64,000 nt of DNA, taken from assembly GCF_020176695.1 (NCBI RefSeq), contig NZ_JAIWIA010000034.1:1-64000 (forward strand). The letters are read 5' to 3'. How positions within the stretch are numbered: the stretch's first letter is position 1; every line of letters starts with the position of its first letter. Under the pieces are notes generated by a model that worked only from the letters and a program-made list of their open reading frames with translations, was not told where the DNA came from and did not search any database. The DNA is from Massilia sp. MS-15 (GTDB lineage: Bacteria; Pseudomonadota; Gammaproteobacteria; Burkholderiales; Burkholderiaceae_D). Both the position numbers and the translations under genes were made by a program. Of this stretch, positions 29,225 to 39,214 are shown one piece after another.

Positions 29225-29431
29225 ATGTCTACCGCAATGACGCTTCTCCAGACCGCCGGTGCCGCTGCCGCAGCCGTTCCCGTCGGTCAGGTCCTCCGTA
29301 CCGCCACCGGCCTCGCGCTGCTGGGCGGCGTTGCCATGTTTTTCCGTCCGCTGCTCGTCGGTATTGGCCGCGCCGCGGTACTGACCGTGCGCCCACGCCT
29401 GCCGAAGACGCACCTGGTCAAGCGTTCCTGA
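29225..29431 (+). CDS. Small membrane protein
   Basis: 68 aa, not recognised. Alanine-rich N-terminus, one clear membrane helix (about 29-53, GLALLGGVAMFFRPLLVGIG) and a basic tail (RPRLPKTHLVKRS). A good Rho-independent terminator 20 bp after the stop supports it being a real transcribed gene. The ribosome site is weak, and a perfect DnaA box (29214-29222) overlaps the place where it should be. No functional context. Confidence 0.6.
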   Translation: MSTAMTLLQTAGAAAAAVPVGQVLRTATGLALLGGVAMFFRPLLVGIGRAAVLTVRPRLPKTHLVKRS

Positions 29432-29450
29432 TTTCGTCTTTCTCCGTTTG

Positions 29451-29483
29451 ACGCGGCCTCCGATCCGGACGCCGCGTTTTTTT
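29451..29483 (+). terminator. Rho-independent terminator
   Basis: Stem ACGCGGC/GCCGCGT (29451-29457 with 29471-29477), 13-nt loop, then seven T residues (29477-29483). Ends the transcript of the 68-aa membrane protein. Confidence 0.85.
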
Positions 29484-29593
29484 ACGTCCGTCTCCCGTCC
29501 CTCCCCTTACCGTCCCCGCCTGCGCCGGCGCATTCCGGCCATTTTCGCCGTCGTACCCCTGCCGCCGACCGTTCGTGGTCTGCCCGGCGGTGA

Positions 29594-29899
29594 CTCTTCG
29601 TCACCCGGGTTTTCTCGGCACATTTATTTAACAAAATTCACGAAGAATTACACGGCGCCCTTCTTGGTGAGATTCCTGAGCAAGCCAAAAAGCGTGGAAT
29701 GCATGAAATTAAGATCATCTTGCAAGGAGAAAATAGATGATGGGCGTATAGCCGTCTGCTTTCGATATCTTCGTCCCCCAACGCGTTTAAAATGACAATT
29801 GATGGAAATAGAAGTCATGAAGGACAAATATTGTATATAGATAGGCGCGGTTCAATACAATTCACGTTTCATCCATCGGTATTGATGAGTATTGGTTAA
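29594..29899 (+). pseudogene. AT-rich decayed islet: two gene remnants in one frame
   Basis: In a gap of over 500 bp, GC content drops sharply from about 29620 to 29900. One open frame (29594-29740) has no start codon but reads like a protein C-terminus (HLFNKIHEELHGALLGEIP, then QAKKRGMHEIKIILQGEN). Its TGA overlaps ATGATG with AAGGAG upstream, the usual layout of a following gene, but that frame hits TAG after four codons. The original frame then continues protein-like to 29899 (GQILYIDRRGSIQFTFHPS). This looks like the end of a transferred gene plus a frame-shifted partner, such as a toxin-immunity pair. The identity is speculation. Confidence 0.35.
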
Positions 29900-29962
29900 T
29901 GTTGAGGCGAGAAGGCCTGTGGCCGTGCCATCGGGGGCATACGGGGGTCGTGCGCAGTCAAG

Positions 29963-30514
29963 CTATTTGCGCTCGCAGTTGAACTGCTCGGCCGACGCTT
30001 CGATGATGGAAAGGACGGCTTCGGTATCGGTCGGTGTCGATAGTTCTTCGGCCTCGGGGTCGACCTTGTTGTGGACGTTGGGCAGGTCGCGGCGGAGTTC
30101 TTCCAGCATGCGGATGATCTTGCTGTTTTTCTCCTCGGCCAGCAGGTTGACCTGCAGGTCGAGGTGGGAATGGTGGCTGGCGAGGGTAGACATGCGATTC
30201 TGGCGAATCAGCACGGTGGTGGAGATCACGAAGGCATTCAGGCCGATCATGCCCTGCAGCCAGAAGAAAGGCGGCTCGTCCCATTGGTCGAAGCCCAGTG
30301 CTGGCGCTGCCAGGTTCCAGACGATCCAGAGCACGACAAACACCAGGTTGCCCACGACATAGGCGGGGCTGCCAAGGAAGAGACTGAGCTTCTCGATGAG
30401 TCGTTGGGCCGGCGTCAGGTCTTCGTTGTGCCGCGCATAGAAGTCGGCCACCGTACCAAGGTGTTCCTGGAAAGCAGACGGGACGGCGTCCCTGCGGTCG
30501 TCAGGCGTATCCAT
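29963..30514 (-). CDS. DUF1003 family membrane protein
   Basis: 183 aa. The DUF1003 core covers about 20-150: two membrane helices (about 56-78 and 88-108) around the WDEPPFFWLQGMIGLNAF segment, then RQNRMSTLASHHSHLDLQVN, a signature of the family, and a coiled-coil-like stretch LLAEEKNSKIIRMLEELRRDL. Role of the family is unknown. It stands alone between the decayed islet and the yfhL terminator. Confidence 0.85.
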   Translation of the reverse strand: MDTPDDRRDAVPSAFQEHLGTVADFYARHNEDLTPAQRLIEKLSLFLGSPAYVVGNLVFVVLWIVWNLAAPALGFDQWDEPPFFWLQGMIGLNAFVISTTVLIRQNRMSTLASHHSHLDLQVNLLAEEKNSKIIRMLEELRRDLPNVHNKVDPEAEELSTPTDTEAVLSIIEASAEQFNCERK

Positions 30515-30590
30515 GAAATCAGGATAGCACTGTCGATACAGGCGTTATGCGCGTGCGCGCACACAGGCGGGGCGCGCAGCCGGTCCGGGA

Positions 30591-30620
30591 AAAGAAAAAG
30601 CCGACTCGAAAGTCGGCTTT
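30591..30620 (-). terminator. Rho-independent terminator of yfhL
   Basis: Stem AGCCGACT/AGTCGGCT (30599-30606 with 30611-30618), 4-nt loop, A-rich run 30591-30599 giving the minus-strand U-tract. Starts 5 bp after the yfhL stop. Confidence 0.9.
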
Positions 30621-30624
30621 GGGG

Positions 30625-30912
<288 letters not shown>

Positions 30913-30929
30913 TTACTACACCAGGACGC

Positions 30930-31448
<519 letters not shown>

Positions 31449-31562
31449 TCACCCTGTCAGAACGCGCATTATGCCTGAAAATCCGGCAGCCGCCCGGGCG
31501 AGGGGCGGCTTTTGCCTCATTCTTGTGCAGTCGTTCACACCAGGCTGAGGCTGGTGCGCGCT

Positions 31563-32192
31563 TCAGCGCCGTTTCAGCAGGTAGTAATAGACCATGCCCG
31601 CCTTGTCGGCGCGGATGGCTTCCCAGTCGGCAAGCCATTCCGGCAGCGCTTCGCCCTCGAGCGGCAGGGGTTCGCCCGTTTCGGCATAGACCAGGCCGTC
31701 CTCGTTCAGGATGGCCGGGCACAGCGGCAAGACCTGGCTGAGCAGGCCCAGCTGGTAAGGCGGATCGAGGAAGATCACGTCGACACCTTGGCCACGCGCC
31801 GCCATGTCCTTGACCAGGGCCAGCGCATCGGCGCGCAGCACCTTGACCTTGCTTGCCTTGAGCTTGTCGCGGTTGGCTTCCAGCTGGCGCGCCGCGGCGC
31901 CGTGGCTGTCCACCATGGTGACGGAGGCGGCGCCGCGGCTGGCCGCTTCGAAGCCGAGCGCGCCGGAGCCGGCGAACAGGTCAAGGAAGCTGGCATGGGA
32001 AAAATCGCCGCCGAGCTGGTGACGGATCCAGTTGAATACGGTTTCACGCACGCGGTCCGGCGTGGGGCGCAGGCCTTCGGCGTCGAGGACTGGCAGCAGG
32101 GCGCGCTTCCAGGCGCCACCGATGATGCGCACCTGGCGCGGCGCCAGGCGCGGGGCGCCATGGGAACGGGGTTGGGAGGACTTCTTGTGCAT
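31563..32192 (-). CDS. rsmD: 16S rRNA (guanine-966 N2)-methyltransferase RsmD
   Basis: 209 aa from the ATG at 32192; a GTG at 32201 is an alternative. SAM-dependent methylation of G966 in the 30S subunit. Family landmarks: RIIGGAWKRALLPV and RPTPDRVRETVFNWI at the N-terminus, the SAM loop FLDLFAGSGALGFEA near 70, and catalytic DPPYQLGL near 140. The rsmD-coaD order is conserved widely in proteobacteria. Confidence 0.95.
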   Translation of the reverse strand: MHKKSSQPRSHGAPRLAPRQVRIIGGAWKRALLPVLDAEGLRPTPDRVRETVFNWIRHQLGGDFSHASFLDLFAGSGALGFEAASRGAASVTMVDSHGAAARQLEANRDKLKASKVKVLRADALALVKDMAARGQGVDVIFLDPPYQLGLLSQVLPLCPAILNEDGLVYAETGEPLPLEGEALPEWLADWEAIRADKAGMVYYYLLKRR

Positions 32193-32233
32193 GGGCGGCA
32201 CTATAGCATGCTGCCGGAGGGTCCTTTTCCGCG

Positions 32234-33127
32234 CTATTTACCTGCCGCCAGCGCCTGGAAATCCTTGATCCAGCCCTGCATGCGATCGTGCGCATGTTTC
32301 TTTTGCGCCGGGGTGGCGATGCGGATCGCGGTCAGGATGAACCTGGTCGTGTGGTCGATGCCGGCGTCGTAGAAGGCCTTGCGCTCGGGCGAGTCGATGC
32401 GGCCAAAGAGCTCGCGCTGCATGGCCACGATCTGGGCCGATGCCTGTTCGCGGTTCGGCTTTTCCTTCTCAAACTTGCGCAGCAGGGCGAGGATGCGGCG
32501 CTGGCGCCAGACCCGCTCTTCCAGCCAGGCTTCGTTGTCGAGCGGGCGCGCATCCAGGGTCTTGCGCAGGATGTCTTCCTGCTCCCTGTTGAAATTGCCG
32601 AACCACAGTTCGAGCTGGCTCATGGCCTTCTTGAAACGGGCGCGCTGGCGTTTTTCGGTGCTGCCCTCGATGAACTTGCGGCGATAATCCTGGTTCTTCG
32701 AGACGAACTTGCGCTCGATATCGGCGATCTGATCCGGTTTGATGGAGAGTGCGAGGGTGGTCATCTCCGGCACGGCATGGCCGGCCAGGCGTTCGCCACG
32801 CAGGCGGATTTCTTTATATACAGTGACCAGGTCGGCCTGGGTCGGATTACCGGCCAGCTGGCGCTGCATATTGCCGAGCAGCGCCGCATAGTCGCGCAGC
32901 TGGGTCTGGCGGTGCCACTGGAACAGTTTGTCGATGTCGCGCTTGGCGATATCGGCCTGCTCGCCTTCCAGGTCGGCGTACGAATCGAGCCACCAGTACA
33001 GCAGGGTATCGCCCTGGTTGTAGGTAAAACGCACCGAGCTGCAGCCCGCCACGAAGACGGCCAGTACCAGCAGGCAGAGCGCAAGCGTGCGCCGGAAGAA
33101 GGTGTCTGGCGTGTTAAAATTTTTCAT
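32234..33127 (-). CDS. DUF6279 family lipoprotein
   Basis: 297 aa from the ATG at 33127. A lipoprotein signal peptide with lipobox VAGC at about residue 30 anchors it in a membrane; the mature part is helical, rich in charged residues and Trp, with a [19 protein letters not shown] start typical of DUF6279. No function is known. It diverges from glmU with only 25 bp between start codons, so each promoter must lie inside the other gene's 5' coding part or the two must share control. Confidence 0.85.
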   Translation of the reverse strand: MKNFNTPDTFFRRTLALCLLVLAVFVAGCSSVRFTYNQGDTLLYWWLDSYADLEGEQADIAKRDIDKLFQWHRQTQLRDYAALLGNMQRQLAGNPTQADLVTVYKEIRLRGERLAGHAVPEMTTLALSIKPDQIADIERKFVSKNQDYRRKFIEGSTEKRQRARFKKAMSQLELWFGNFNREQEDILRKTLDARPLDNEAWLEERVWRQRRILALLRKFEKEKPNREQASAQIVAMQRELFGRIDSPERKAFYDAGIDHTTRFILTAIRIATPAQKKHAHDRMQGWIKDFQALAAGK

Positions 33128-33152
33128 ATTTTCAACTTTTTTAGGACGGCTT

Positions 33153-34529
33153 ATGAACGTTGTGATCCTCGCCGCTGGCATGGGCAAGCGCATGCAGTCT
33201 GCGCTGCCAAAAGTCTTGCATCCATTGGCTGGGAAACCGCTGTTGCGGCACGTAATCGATACCGCCCGGAGCCTATCGCCGAGTAAATTATGCGTGATTT
33301 ACGGGCATGGCGGCGCAGCGGTGCCGGAGATGCTCGCGCAACTGGCACGCGATACCGGCACGGCGATCGATACCGCCCTGCAGCAGCCGCAACTGGGCAC
33401 CGGTCACGCCGTGATGCAGGCCTTGCCGCAGCTGGACGACAGCGCGCCGACCCTGGTGCTGTACGGCGACGTGCCGCTGACCACCGCCGACTCGCTCGCC
33501 CGCCTGGTCGAGGCCGCCGGAACGGACAAGCTCGCCATCCTGACGGTGGAACAGGCCAATCCCTTCGGCCTGGGCCGCATCGTGCGTGAAAACGGCCAGA
33601 TCGTGCGCATCGTCGAGGAAAAGGATGCGAACGAAGCCGAACGCGCGATCCGCGAGATCAACAGCGGCATCATGTGCATTCCCACCGCCCACCTCAAGAA
33701 GTGGCTGGCGGCCCTGTCGAACAACAATGCCCAGGGAGAATACTACCTGACCGACATCGTGGCCCAGGCCGTGCTTGATGACGTGCCCGTGGTATCGGCC
33801 CAGCCTTCGGCCGAGTGGGAAGTGGCTGGCGTCAACAGCAAGGTGCAACTGGCCGAGCTCGAGCGCCGCCATCAGCTGAACATCGCCAATGCGCTGCTGG
33901 AAAAGGGCGTGACCTTGATGGATCCGGCCCGCATCGACGTGCGCGGCGAACTCATCTGCGGCCGCGATGTCGTGATCGACGTTGGCTGCGTGTTCGAAGG
34001 CCGGGTGGAACTGGCGGACGGCGTGACGGTCGGCCCGCACTGCGTGCTGGTGAACGCGAAGATCGGCGCCGGCGCCCAGGTCAAGCCCTTCTGCCATATC
34101 GAGGATGCCGTGGTCGGCGACCAGTCGCAGATCGGCCCCTACGCGCGCCTGCGCCCGGGTACCGAGCTGGGCGAAGACGTCCATGTGGGTAACTTTGTCG
34201 AGATCAAGAACAGCCAGGTCGCCGCGCACAGCAAGGCCAACCACCTGGCCTACGTGGGCGATGCCACCGTCGGATCGCGCGTCAACATCGGCGCCGGCAC
34301 GATTACCTGCAATTACGACGGCGCCAACAAGTTCCGTACCGTGATCGAGGACGATGCCTTCATCGGCAGCGACAGCCAGCTGGTGGCGCCGGTCACCGTC
34401 GGCAAGGGCGCGACCCTGGGAGCGGGCACGACACTGACCAAGGATGCGCCGGCGGGCAAACTGACCATCTCGCGTCCGAAGCAGATGACGATCGAAGGAT
34501 GGGCGCGTCCGGTGAAGGCGAAGAAGTAA
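33153..34529 (+). CDS. glmU: Bifunctional UDP-GlcNAc pyrophosphorylase / glucosamine-1-P acetyltransferase
   Basis: 458 aa from the ATG at 33153 (AGGA upstream); the frame is open further upstream without a better start. Makes UDP-GlcNAc from glucosamine-1-phosphate, acetyl-CoA and UTP, for peptidoglycan and LPS. The N-terminal pyrophosphorylase domain has [20 protein letters not shown]; the left-handed beta-helix (about 255-435) carries the hexapeptide repeats and the acetyltransferase site [12 protein letters not shown]. glmS, the enzyme two steps earlier, lies 0.7 kb downstream. Confidence 0.98.
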   Translation: MNVVILAAGMGKRMQSALPKVLHPLAGKPLLRHVIDTARSLSPSKLCVIYGHGGAAVPEMLAQLARDTGTAIDTALQQPQLGTGHAVMQALPQLDDSAPTLVLYGDVPLTTADSLARLVEAAGTDKLAILTVEQANPFGLGRIVRENGQIVRIVEEKDANEAERAIREINSGIMCIPTAHLKKWLAALSNNNAQGEYYLTDIVAQAVLDDVPVVSAQPSAEWEVAGVNSKVQLAELERRHQLNIANALLEKGVTLMDPARIDVRGELICGRDVVIDVGCVFEGRVELADGVTVGPHCVLVNAKIGAGAQVKPFCHIEDAVVGDQSQIGPYARLRPGTELGEDVHVGNFVEIKNSQVAAHSKANHLAYVGDATVGSRVNIGAGTITCNYDGANKFRTVIEDDAFIGSDSQLVAPVTVGKGATLGAGTTLTKDAPAGKLTISRPKQMTIEGWARPVKAKK

Positions 34530-34557
34530 TCCACCGGCTATCGACAGGCTAATAACA

Positions 34558-34599
34558 GGAAAACCACAGGATATTCATCCGCTTTTCCCGTGGTTTTCC
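34558..34599. other. Inverted repeat after glmU
   Basis: Perfect 10-bp arms GGAAAACCAC (34558-34567) and GTGGTTTTCC (34590-34599) with a 22-nt loop, between the convergent glmU and lrp-type genes. No clear U-tract follows on either strand, so a terminator role is possible but not shown. Confidence 0.45.
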
Positions 34600-34630
34600 G
34601 GGCTTCTTCCACAGCCTTGTCCACAGGCTG

Positions 34631-35101
34631 CTACACCGCGATCCGGGTATCGAACTTGGCGCGGTGGGTGGAAAAATAGGCTTTGACGTTACGCACATTG
34701 GCGTGCGCCGTGAACAGGCGGTGGGCCAGCGTGTGGTAGGCCGGCATGTCGGCCACCTGCACGATCAGCACGAAATCCGGCCCGGGCGAGACGCGGTAGC
34801 ACTGCATCACCGCCGCTTCCTGCTGCGCCAGGGCTTCGAACTCATGCATGCGCTCGGCCGCCTGCACGTCGAGCGTGATCTCGACGATGGCGGTGAGGCG
34901 CGCGCCCACCTTGGCGGGATCGACGATCGCCACCTGGCGTTCGATCACCCCGCTGTCGCTCAGCTGCTTGACACGGCGCGAGCAGGTCGGTGGCGAGACG
35001 TGGACCAGTTCGGCCAGTTCGGTGTTGGTGTGCGAGGCATCCGTCTGCAATGTATTCAGGATGCGACGGTCGAGCTCATCCAGATTGATTGGTTCTGACA
35101 T
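34631..35101 (-). CDS. Lrp/AsnC family transcriptional regulator
   Basis: 156 aa. N-terminal helix-turn-helix (NTELAELVHVSPPTCSRRVKQL, residues 26-47) and a complete RAM domain with the PGPDFVLIVQVADMPAY segment near 105. It diverges from glmS over a 156-bp AT-rich spacer that contains a perfect inverted repeat. It is only moderately similar to the Lrp protein beside putA. Autoregulation is likely; control of glmS is possible but unusual for the family. Confidence 0.87.
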   Translation of the reverse strand: MSEPINLDELDRRILNTLQTDASHTNTELAELVHVSPPTCSRRVKQLSDSGVIERQVAIVDPAKVGARLTAIVEITLDVQAAERMHEFEALAQQEAAVMQCYRVSPGPDFVLIVQVADMPAYHTLAHRLFTAHANVRNVKAYFSTHRAKFDTRIAV

Positions 35102-35120
35102 CGTTGAAATAAAATGAATA

Positions 35121-35147
35121 AAATATCCTTAATTTGAAAGGATATTT
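35121..35147. promoter_or_regulatory. Perfect inverted repeat in the lrp-glmS divergent spacer
   Basis: AAATATCCTT (35121-35130) and AAGGATATTT (35138-35147), 7-bp spacer, 20 bp upstream of the regulator's start. An AT-rich dyad beside an Lrp-type gene is a likely autoregulatory site. Inference from position and symmetry. Confidence 0.55.
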
Positions 35148-35257
35148 CGTGGTTTCCTATTGATGAAATAATCTAACAAAAATAGCGGGAAACTGAAAGC
35201 TTATTTCATACGAGTTGCTCTACGATAGCCTTCATTGTCAATTTTGAAGAGGCCATC

Positions 35258-37087
35258 ATGTGCGGTATCGTCGGAGCAGTCGCCAAGCGCAACATCACCC
35301 CAGTCCTGATCGAGGGCCTGAAACGCCTCGAGTACCGCGGTTATGATTCCTGTGGCGTCGCCGTCCACCTGGACGGACGCCTGACCCGTTCGCGCAGCAC
35401 CTCGCGCGTGGCCGACCTCGAGTCGCAGGTGCGCGAAGCGCGCCTGGATGGTTTCACCGGCATCGCCCACACCCGCTGGGCTACCCACGGCGCACCGGCC
35501 TCGCACAATGCCCACCCGCACTTCTCGCCGACCGAAGACAATGCCCGCATCGCACTTGTCCACAACGGCATCATCGAGAACCACGACGAGCTGCGCCGCG
35601 AGTTGAGCGAACTCGGCTACAACTTCACGAGCCAGACCGACACCGAGGTGATCGCCCACCTGGTCGACCACATGTACAACGGCGACCTGTTCGACACCGT
35701 CCAGCAGGCCGTCAAGCGCCTGCACGGCGCCTATGCGATCGCCGTGTTCTCGCGCGAAGAACCGCACCGCGTCGTGGCCGCCCGCCAGGGTTCGCCGCTG
35801 ATCGTCGGCGTGGGCGAAAACGAGAACTTCGTCGCCTCCGACGCGATGGCCCTGGCCGGCACCACCAACCAGATCATCTACCTGGAAGAAGGCGACGTGG
35901 TCGACCTGCAGCTGGCGCGCTACTGGATCGTCGATGCCGAAGGCCGCCAGGTCGAACGCGAAGTCAAGACCGTGCACGCCCATACCGGCGCGGCCGAGCT
36001 GGGCCCGTACCGTCACTACATGCAGAAGGAAATCTTCGAACAGCCGCGCGTCATCGGCGACACCCTGGAAGGCGTGACCGGCATCATGCCGGAACTGTTC
36101 GGCGACAACGCCAACCGCGTGTTCAAGGAAATCGATCGCGTGCTGATCCTGGCCTGCGGCACCAGCTACTACGCCGGCCTGACCGCGAAATACTGGATCG
36201 AATCCGTCGCCAAGCTGCCCGTCAACGTCGAAATCGCCAGCGAATACCGCTACCGCGACAGCGTGCCGCATCCGCAGACCCTGGTCGTGACCATTTCGCA
36301 AAGCGGAGAAACCGCCGACACCCTGGCCGCGCTGAAGCACGCGCGCAGCCTCGGCATGCCGCATACGCTGACGATCTGTAACGTCGCCACCAGCGCCATG
36401 GTGCGCGAATGCAAGCTGGCCTACATCACCCGCGCCGGCGTCGAAGTCGGCGTCGCCTCGACCAAGGCATTCACCACCCAGCTCGCCGCCCTGTTCCTGC
36501 TGACCCTGACCCTGGCGCAGGTGAACGGCCGCCTGACGGACGAGCAGGAAGCCGGGCACCTCAAGATGATGCGCCACCTGCCGGTGGCCCTGGGTTCGGT
36601 GCTGGCGCTGGAACCGCAGATCATGGCCTGGGCCGAGGAGTTCGCACGCAAGGAAAACGCCCTGTTCCTGGGCCGCGGCATGCACTACCCGATCGCCCTC
36701 GAAGGCGCGCTGAAGCTGAAGGAAATCTCGTACATCCACGCCGAAGCCTATCCGGCGGGCGAGCTCAAGCACGGCCCGCTGGCGCTGGTGACCGAGGAGA
36801 TGCCGGTCGTGACCATCGCGCCGAACGATGCGCTGCTGGAAAAGCTGAAGTCGAACATGCAGGAAGTGCGCGCGCGCGGCGGCCAGCTGTACGTCTTCGC
36901 CGACGTCGACTCGCGCATCACCTCGGGCGACGGTCTGCACGTGATTCGCCTGCCGGAGCACTATGGCGCACTGTCGCCGATCCTGCACGTGGCCGCGCTG
37001 CAGCTGCTGGCCTATCACACCGCGCTGGCGCGTGGCACCGATGTGGACAAGCCGCGTAACCTGGCCAAATCGGTGACGGTGGAGTAA
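35258..37087 (+). CDS. glmS: Glutamine-fructose-6-phosphate aminotransferase (isomerising)
   Basis: 609 aa, standard. Makes glucosamine-6-phosphate from fructose-6-phosphate and glutamine, the first step to UDP-GlcNAc. The N-terminal amidotransferase begins MCGIVGAV with the catalytic Cys right after Met; [10 protein letters not shown] and HNGIIENH follow. Two SIS sugar-binding domains (about 285-430 and 455-600) contain GTSYYAGL and SQSGETADT; the C-terminus [13 protein letters not shown] is the family tail. No glmS ribozyme is expected or seen here. Divergent from an Lrp-type regulator. Confidence 0.98.
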   Translation: MCGIVGAVAKRNITPVLIEGLKRLEYRGYDSCGVAVHLDGRLTRSRSTSRVADLESQVREARLDGFTGIAHTRWATHGAPASHNAHPHFSPTEDNARIALVHNGIIENHDELRRELSELGYNFTSQTDTEVIAHLVDHMYNGDLFDTVQQAVKRLHGAYAIAVFSREEPHRVVAARQGSPLIVGVGENENFVASDAMALAGTTNQIIYLEEGDVVDLQLARYWIVDAEGRQVEREVKTVHAHTGAAELGPYRHYMQKEIFEQPRVIGDTLEGVTGIMPELFGDNANRVFKEIDRVLILACGTSYYAGLTAKYWIESVAKLPVNVEIASEYRYRDSVPHPQTLVVTISQSGETADTLAALKHARSLGMPHTLTICNVATSAMVRECKLAYITRAGVEVGVASTKAFTTQLAALFLLTLTLAQVNGRLTDEQEAGHLKMMRHLPVALGSVLALEPQIMAWAEEFARKENALFLGRGMHYPIALEGALKLKEISYIHAEAYPAGELKHGPLALVTEEMPVVTIAPNDALLEKLKSNMQEVRARGGQLYVFADVDSRITSGDGLHVIRLPEHYGALSPILHVAALQLLAYHTALARGTDVDKPRNLAKSVTVE

Positions 37088-37123
37088 GTGCGGGACTAGT
37101 CTTCAGGCCTCATCAGGCCGAAG

Positions 37124-37675
37124 TCAGGCTTTATACCGTAACGCAGCCCACATGCGCCACCTTCGTGGCCATGTGGGCTGTTCATACTGAACTACCTCGA
37201 TTTCCGGCGCATTCGACGTGTAACCGGCAAACAGAACTTGCAAGCGATAGCGCGCGGGCCGCAGTGGCAGCCTGACGTAATCGCGCACATTGAAACTGAA
37301 AAAATTGCGCATGGCCTGGGGCGAAGCAGGATCGACCGGATCGGCGCGCACTTGCGGAACAAGCGGTTCGCCCCCCTGCCGGAACATGTCTGCGCGGGAT
37401 TCTTCCCCGGACTCCAGATCGGTGAACACCAGCACCTTGGGCCCTGGATGGCGGTAGGTGTCGCTGACGTTGACAAGATAAAAGCCGCGGACAGGGATGT
37501 CGAAGCGGGCATGAGGTTCCGTCCCGTCCGGCAGGACCAGCCGCGCCGGTGGCCGCACGATGACCCCACGCCATGAAACGCCCGGTTCCGGTGGCGACCC
37601 GTGCGACGCTTCGCCCGTCTCCTGCGTCGCCCGCCCAGGCAAGCCATCCTTGCTCGTGGTTCCCGCTTGCTTCAT
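37124..37675 (-). CDS. Hypothetical protein downstream of tssK
   Basis: 183 aa, not recognised. No signal peptide or membrane helix. A proline-rich N-terminal 40 residues leads into a beta-rich domain: VRPPARLVLPDG, DIPVRGFYLVNVSDTYRHPGP, VLVFTDLESGEESRADMF, then FFSFNVRDYVRLPLRPARYRLQVLF, all pointing to a jelly-roll or C2-like sandwich. It starts 63 bp after tssK on the same strand and probably shares its transcript, so a T6SS-linked role (accessory, effector chaperone or immunity) is conceivable. That link rests on position only. Confidence 0.6.
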   Translation of the reverse strand: MKQAGTTSKDGLPGRATQETGEASHGSPPEPGVSWRGVIVRPPARLVLPDGTEPHARFDIPVRGFYLVNVSDTYRHPGPKVLVFTDLESGEESRADMFRQGGEPLVPQVRADPVDPASPQAMRNFFSFNVRDYVRLPLRPARYRLQVLFAGYTSNAPEIEVVQYEQPTWPRRWRMWAALRYKA

Positions 37676-37738
37676 GACCGTTTTCCCAGAAAAGATCTGG
37701 CGTCAGGACAGGGCGGCGCTCCAGTCAGGACCGGCCCC

Positions 37739-39076
37739 TCACGCCGCCACCGCCAGCAGCTCCAGCCGCAATTCCGACATGCCCGCCGGAACATAAATCG
37801 AGATCGACTGCGCCTTGAGCATGCGCTCGTACATCGGCCCCTTCGCTTCCAGCACGAAGTAGCAGGTTTCGGGCCGCACCGGCACCGCGGGCGGCAGCTG
37901 CGGCGCATACTGCAGGCGCACCCCGGGCAGCGCCGACAGCACGAATTTCTCGACGTCGTCCGGCGCCCCCACCTTGAAGCGCAGCGGCACCAGCTCCACC
38001 AGTTCCAGCGCCGGCAGCGCGGCCGAGACCGCAATATAGAAGGTGGTGCGCTCGTCGATCTTGCCGGAGTCGAGCGCGCCGATATGGTAGGAAGGCCGCA
38101 CTTCGTTGAGCGCGATGGCGAAGTACTTGGACGAGATCACGGTGTCGAGCAGTTCACGGATGATGGCGTGCAGCTTGCCGAACGCCGGTCCCGGGTCGCC
38201 ATGCTGGTAGGGCGGCAGGTCGCCCAGGCTCCAGCTTTTCGAATACGTCATCAGCCCGCCCGCCAGGGTGAGCAGCTGCTGGTACAGGCGTTCCGGATGC
38301 AGGGACGGATGGTGGAAATAGTGGATCAAGCCGGCATAGGCCGAACTGGCCGTGTGCAGCAGCCAGAACGAAGCCATGTCGCCGGAGCGGAATTCCACCA
38401 CGTTGCGGCTCGGCTCGCGCTGGTGGCCATACAGCGCCGCCGTCTTGGCCTGCAGCGCGTCGAGCAGGCGCCGCAGCTGCTGGAACAGCACCGGCACCGC
38501 CCCCACCGACAGCATCGGCGGCAGGAAGCCATCGTCCAGCTCGAAGCCGGTCGAGGCGCGCCGCAGCCGCAGCAGCGGAAAGTTGACATAGGCGTCGCGC
38601 GGCTCGGCCTCCGACACCAGGCGCACCGCCTTGTTCAGGTAGGCCAGCTGCACCGGTGCAGCTTCCGTATACAGGTCGGGCGTGTCCTGGTTGGCCTGCA
38701 CGAAGCGCGCCATGCTGCTGGCCTGGCCGGGCGGCGCGAAATTGCTGTGGTAGGGCTTCATGCCGGGCAGGGCGATGTGATAGGTGATGCTTTGCTGCGA
38801 AGGCGGCAGCAGGCTCAGGTCCACCGGTTCCGGCAGCGCGTCGACTTCCGGCGCCTCGACCAGTTCCCCGTCCTGGAAGCGCACCGCCAGCGCCAGCAGC
38901 CGCAGCATGCCGCTGGCCAGCGCCTCGCGGTCGACCTGCAGGGTCTCGACACCCCAGGCATACGGGTGCACCGCGCGGACGCTTTTATGCAGGCGCTGCT
39001 CGTGGTAATGGTCCTGCCGCTGGAAATGCTGGGGGCGCAGTAACAGGCCTTCGCCCCAGAGAATCTTGCTGCTCAT
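37739..39076 (-). CDS. tssK: Type VI secretion baseplate subunit TssK
   Basis: 445 aa, normal. TssK trimers link the T6SS baseplate (TssEFG-VgrG) to the membrane complex (TssJLM). The N-terminus KILWGEGLLLRPQHFQRQD is the family signature; further family sequence continues through LHPYAWGVE-type and RLLYQQLLTLAG-type segments to a C-terminal domain with YYFVLEA-like strands (CYFVLEAKGPMYERM). Divergent from tssE with 138 bp between starts, so promoters for both arms of the cluster should lie there. Confidence 0.94.
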   Translation of the reverse strand: MSSKILWGEGLLLRPQHFQRQDHYHEQRLHKSVRAVHPYAWGVETLQVDREALASGMLRLLALAVRFQDGELVEAPEVDALPEPVDLSLLPPSQQSITYHIALPGMKPYHSNFAPPGQASSMARFVQANQDTPDLYTEAAPVQLAYLNKAVRLVSEAEPRDAYVNFPLLRLRRASTGFELDDGFLPPMLSVGAVPVLFQQLRRLLDALQAKTAALYGHQREPSRNVVEFRSGDMASFWLLHTASSAYAGLIHYFHHPSLHPERLYQQLLTLAGGLMTYSKSWSLGDLPPYQHGDPGPAFGKLHAIIRELLDTVISSKYFAIALNEVRPSYHIGALDSGKIDERTTFYIAVSAALPALELVELVPLRFKVGAPDDVEKFVLSALPGVRLQYAPQLPPAVPVRPETCYFVLEAKGPMYERMLKAQSISIYVPAGMSELRLELLAVAA

Positions 39077-39214
39077 GTCTTCCTCACGTTCGGTCGAAAT
39101 GGGAACAACGCTTCAGGACCATAACAATTGGAAAGGGTTGCGCATGTGAACTTGCTCAAACCTTGGCGCTGCCCGGCGTGGCAACATCGGCTTTTGTATT
39201 CGGGAAAGACGCCG

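Noticed and set aside
34617-34625. A one-mismatch DnaA box (TTGTCCACA) after glmU
   Set aside because: A single imperfect box without partner or trios is expected by chance; not counted as part of an origin.
35148-35257. glmS ribozyme or riboswitch upstream of glmS
   Set aside because: Only 110 bp remain after the dyad, without the ribozyme core; that element is typical of Gram-positive bacteria.
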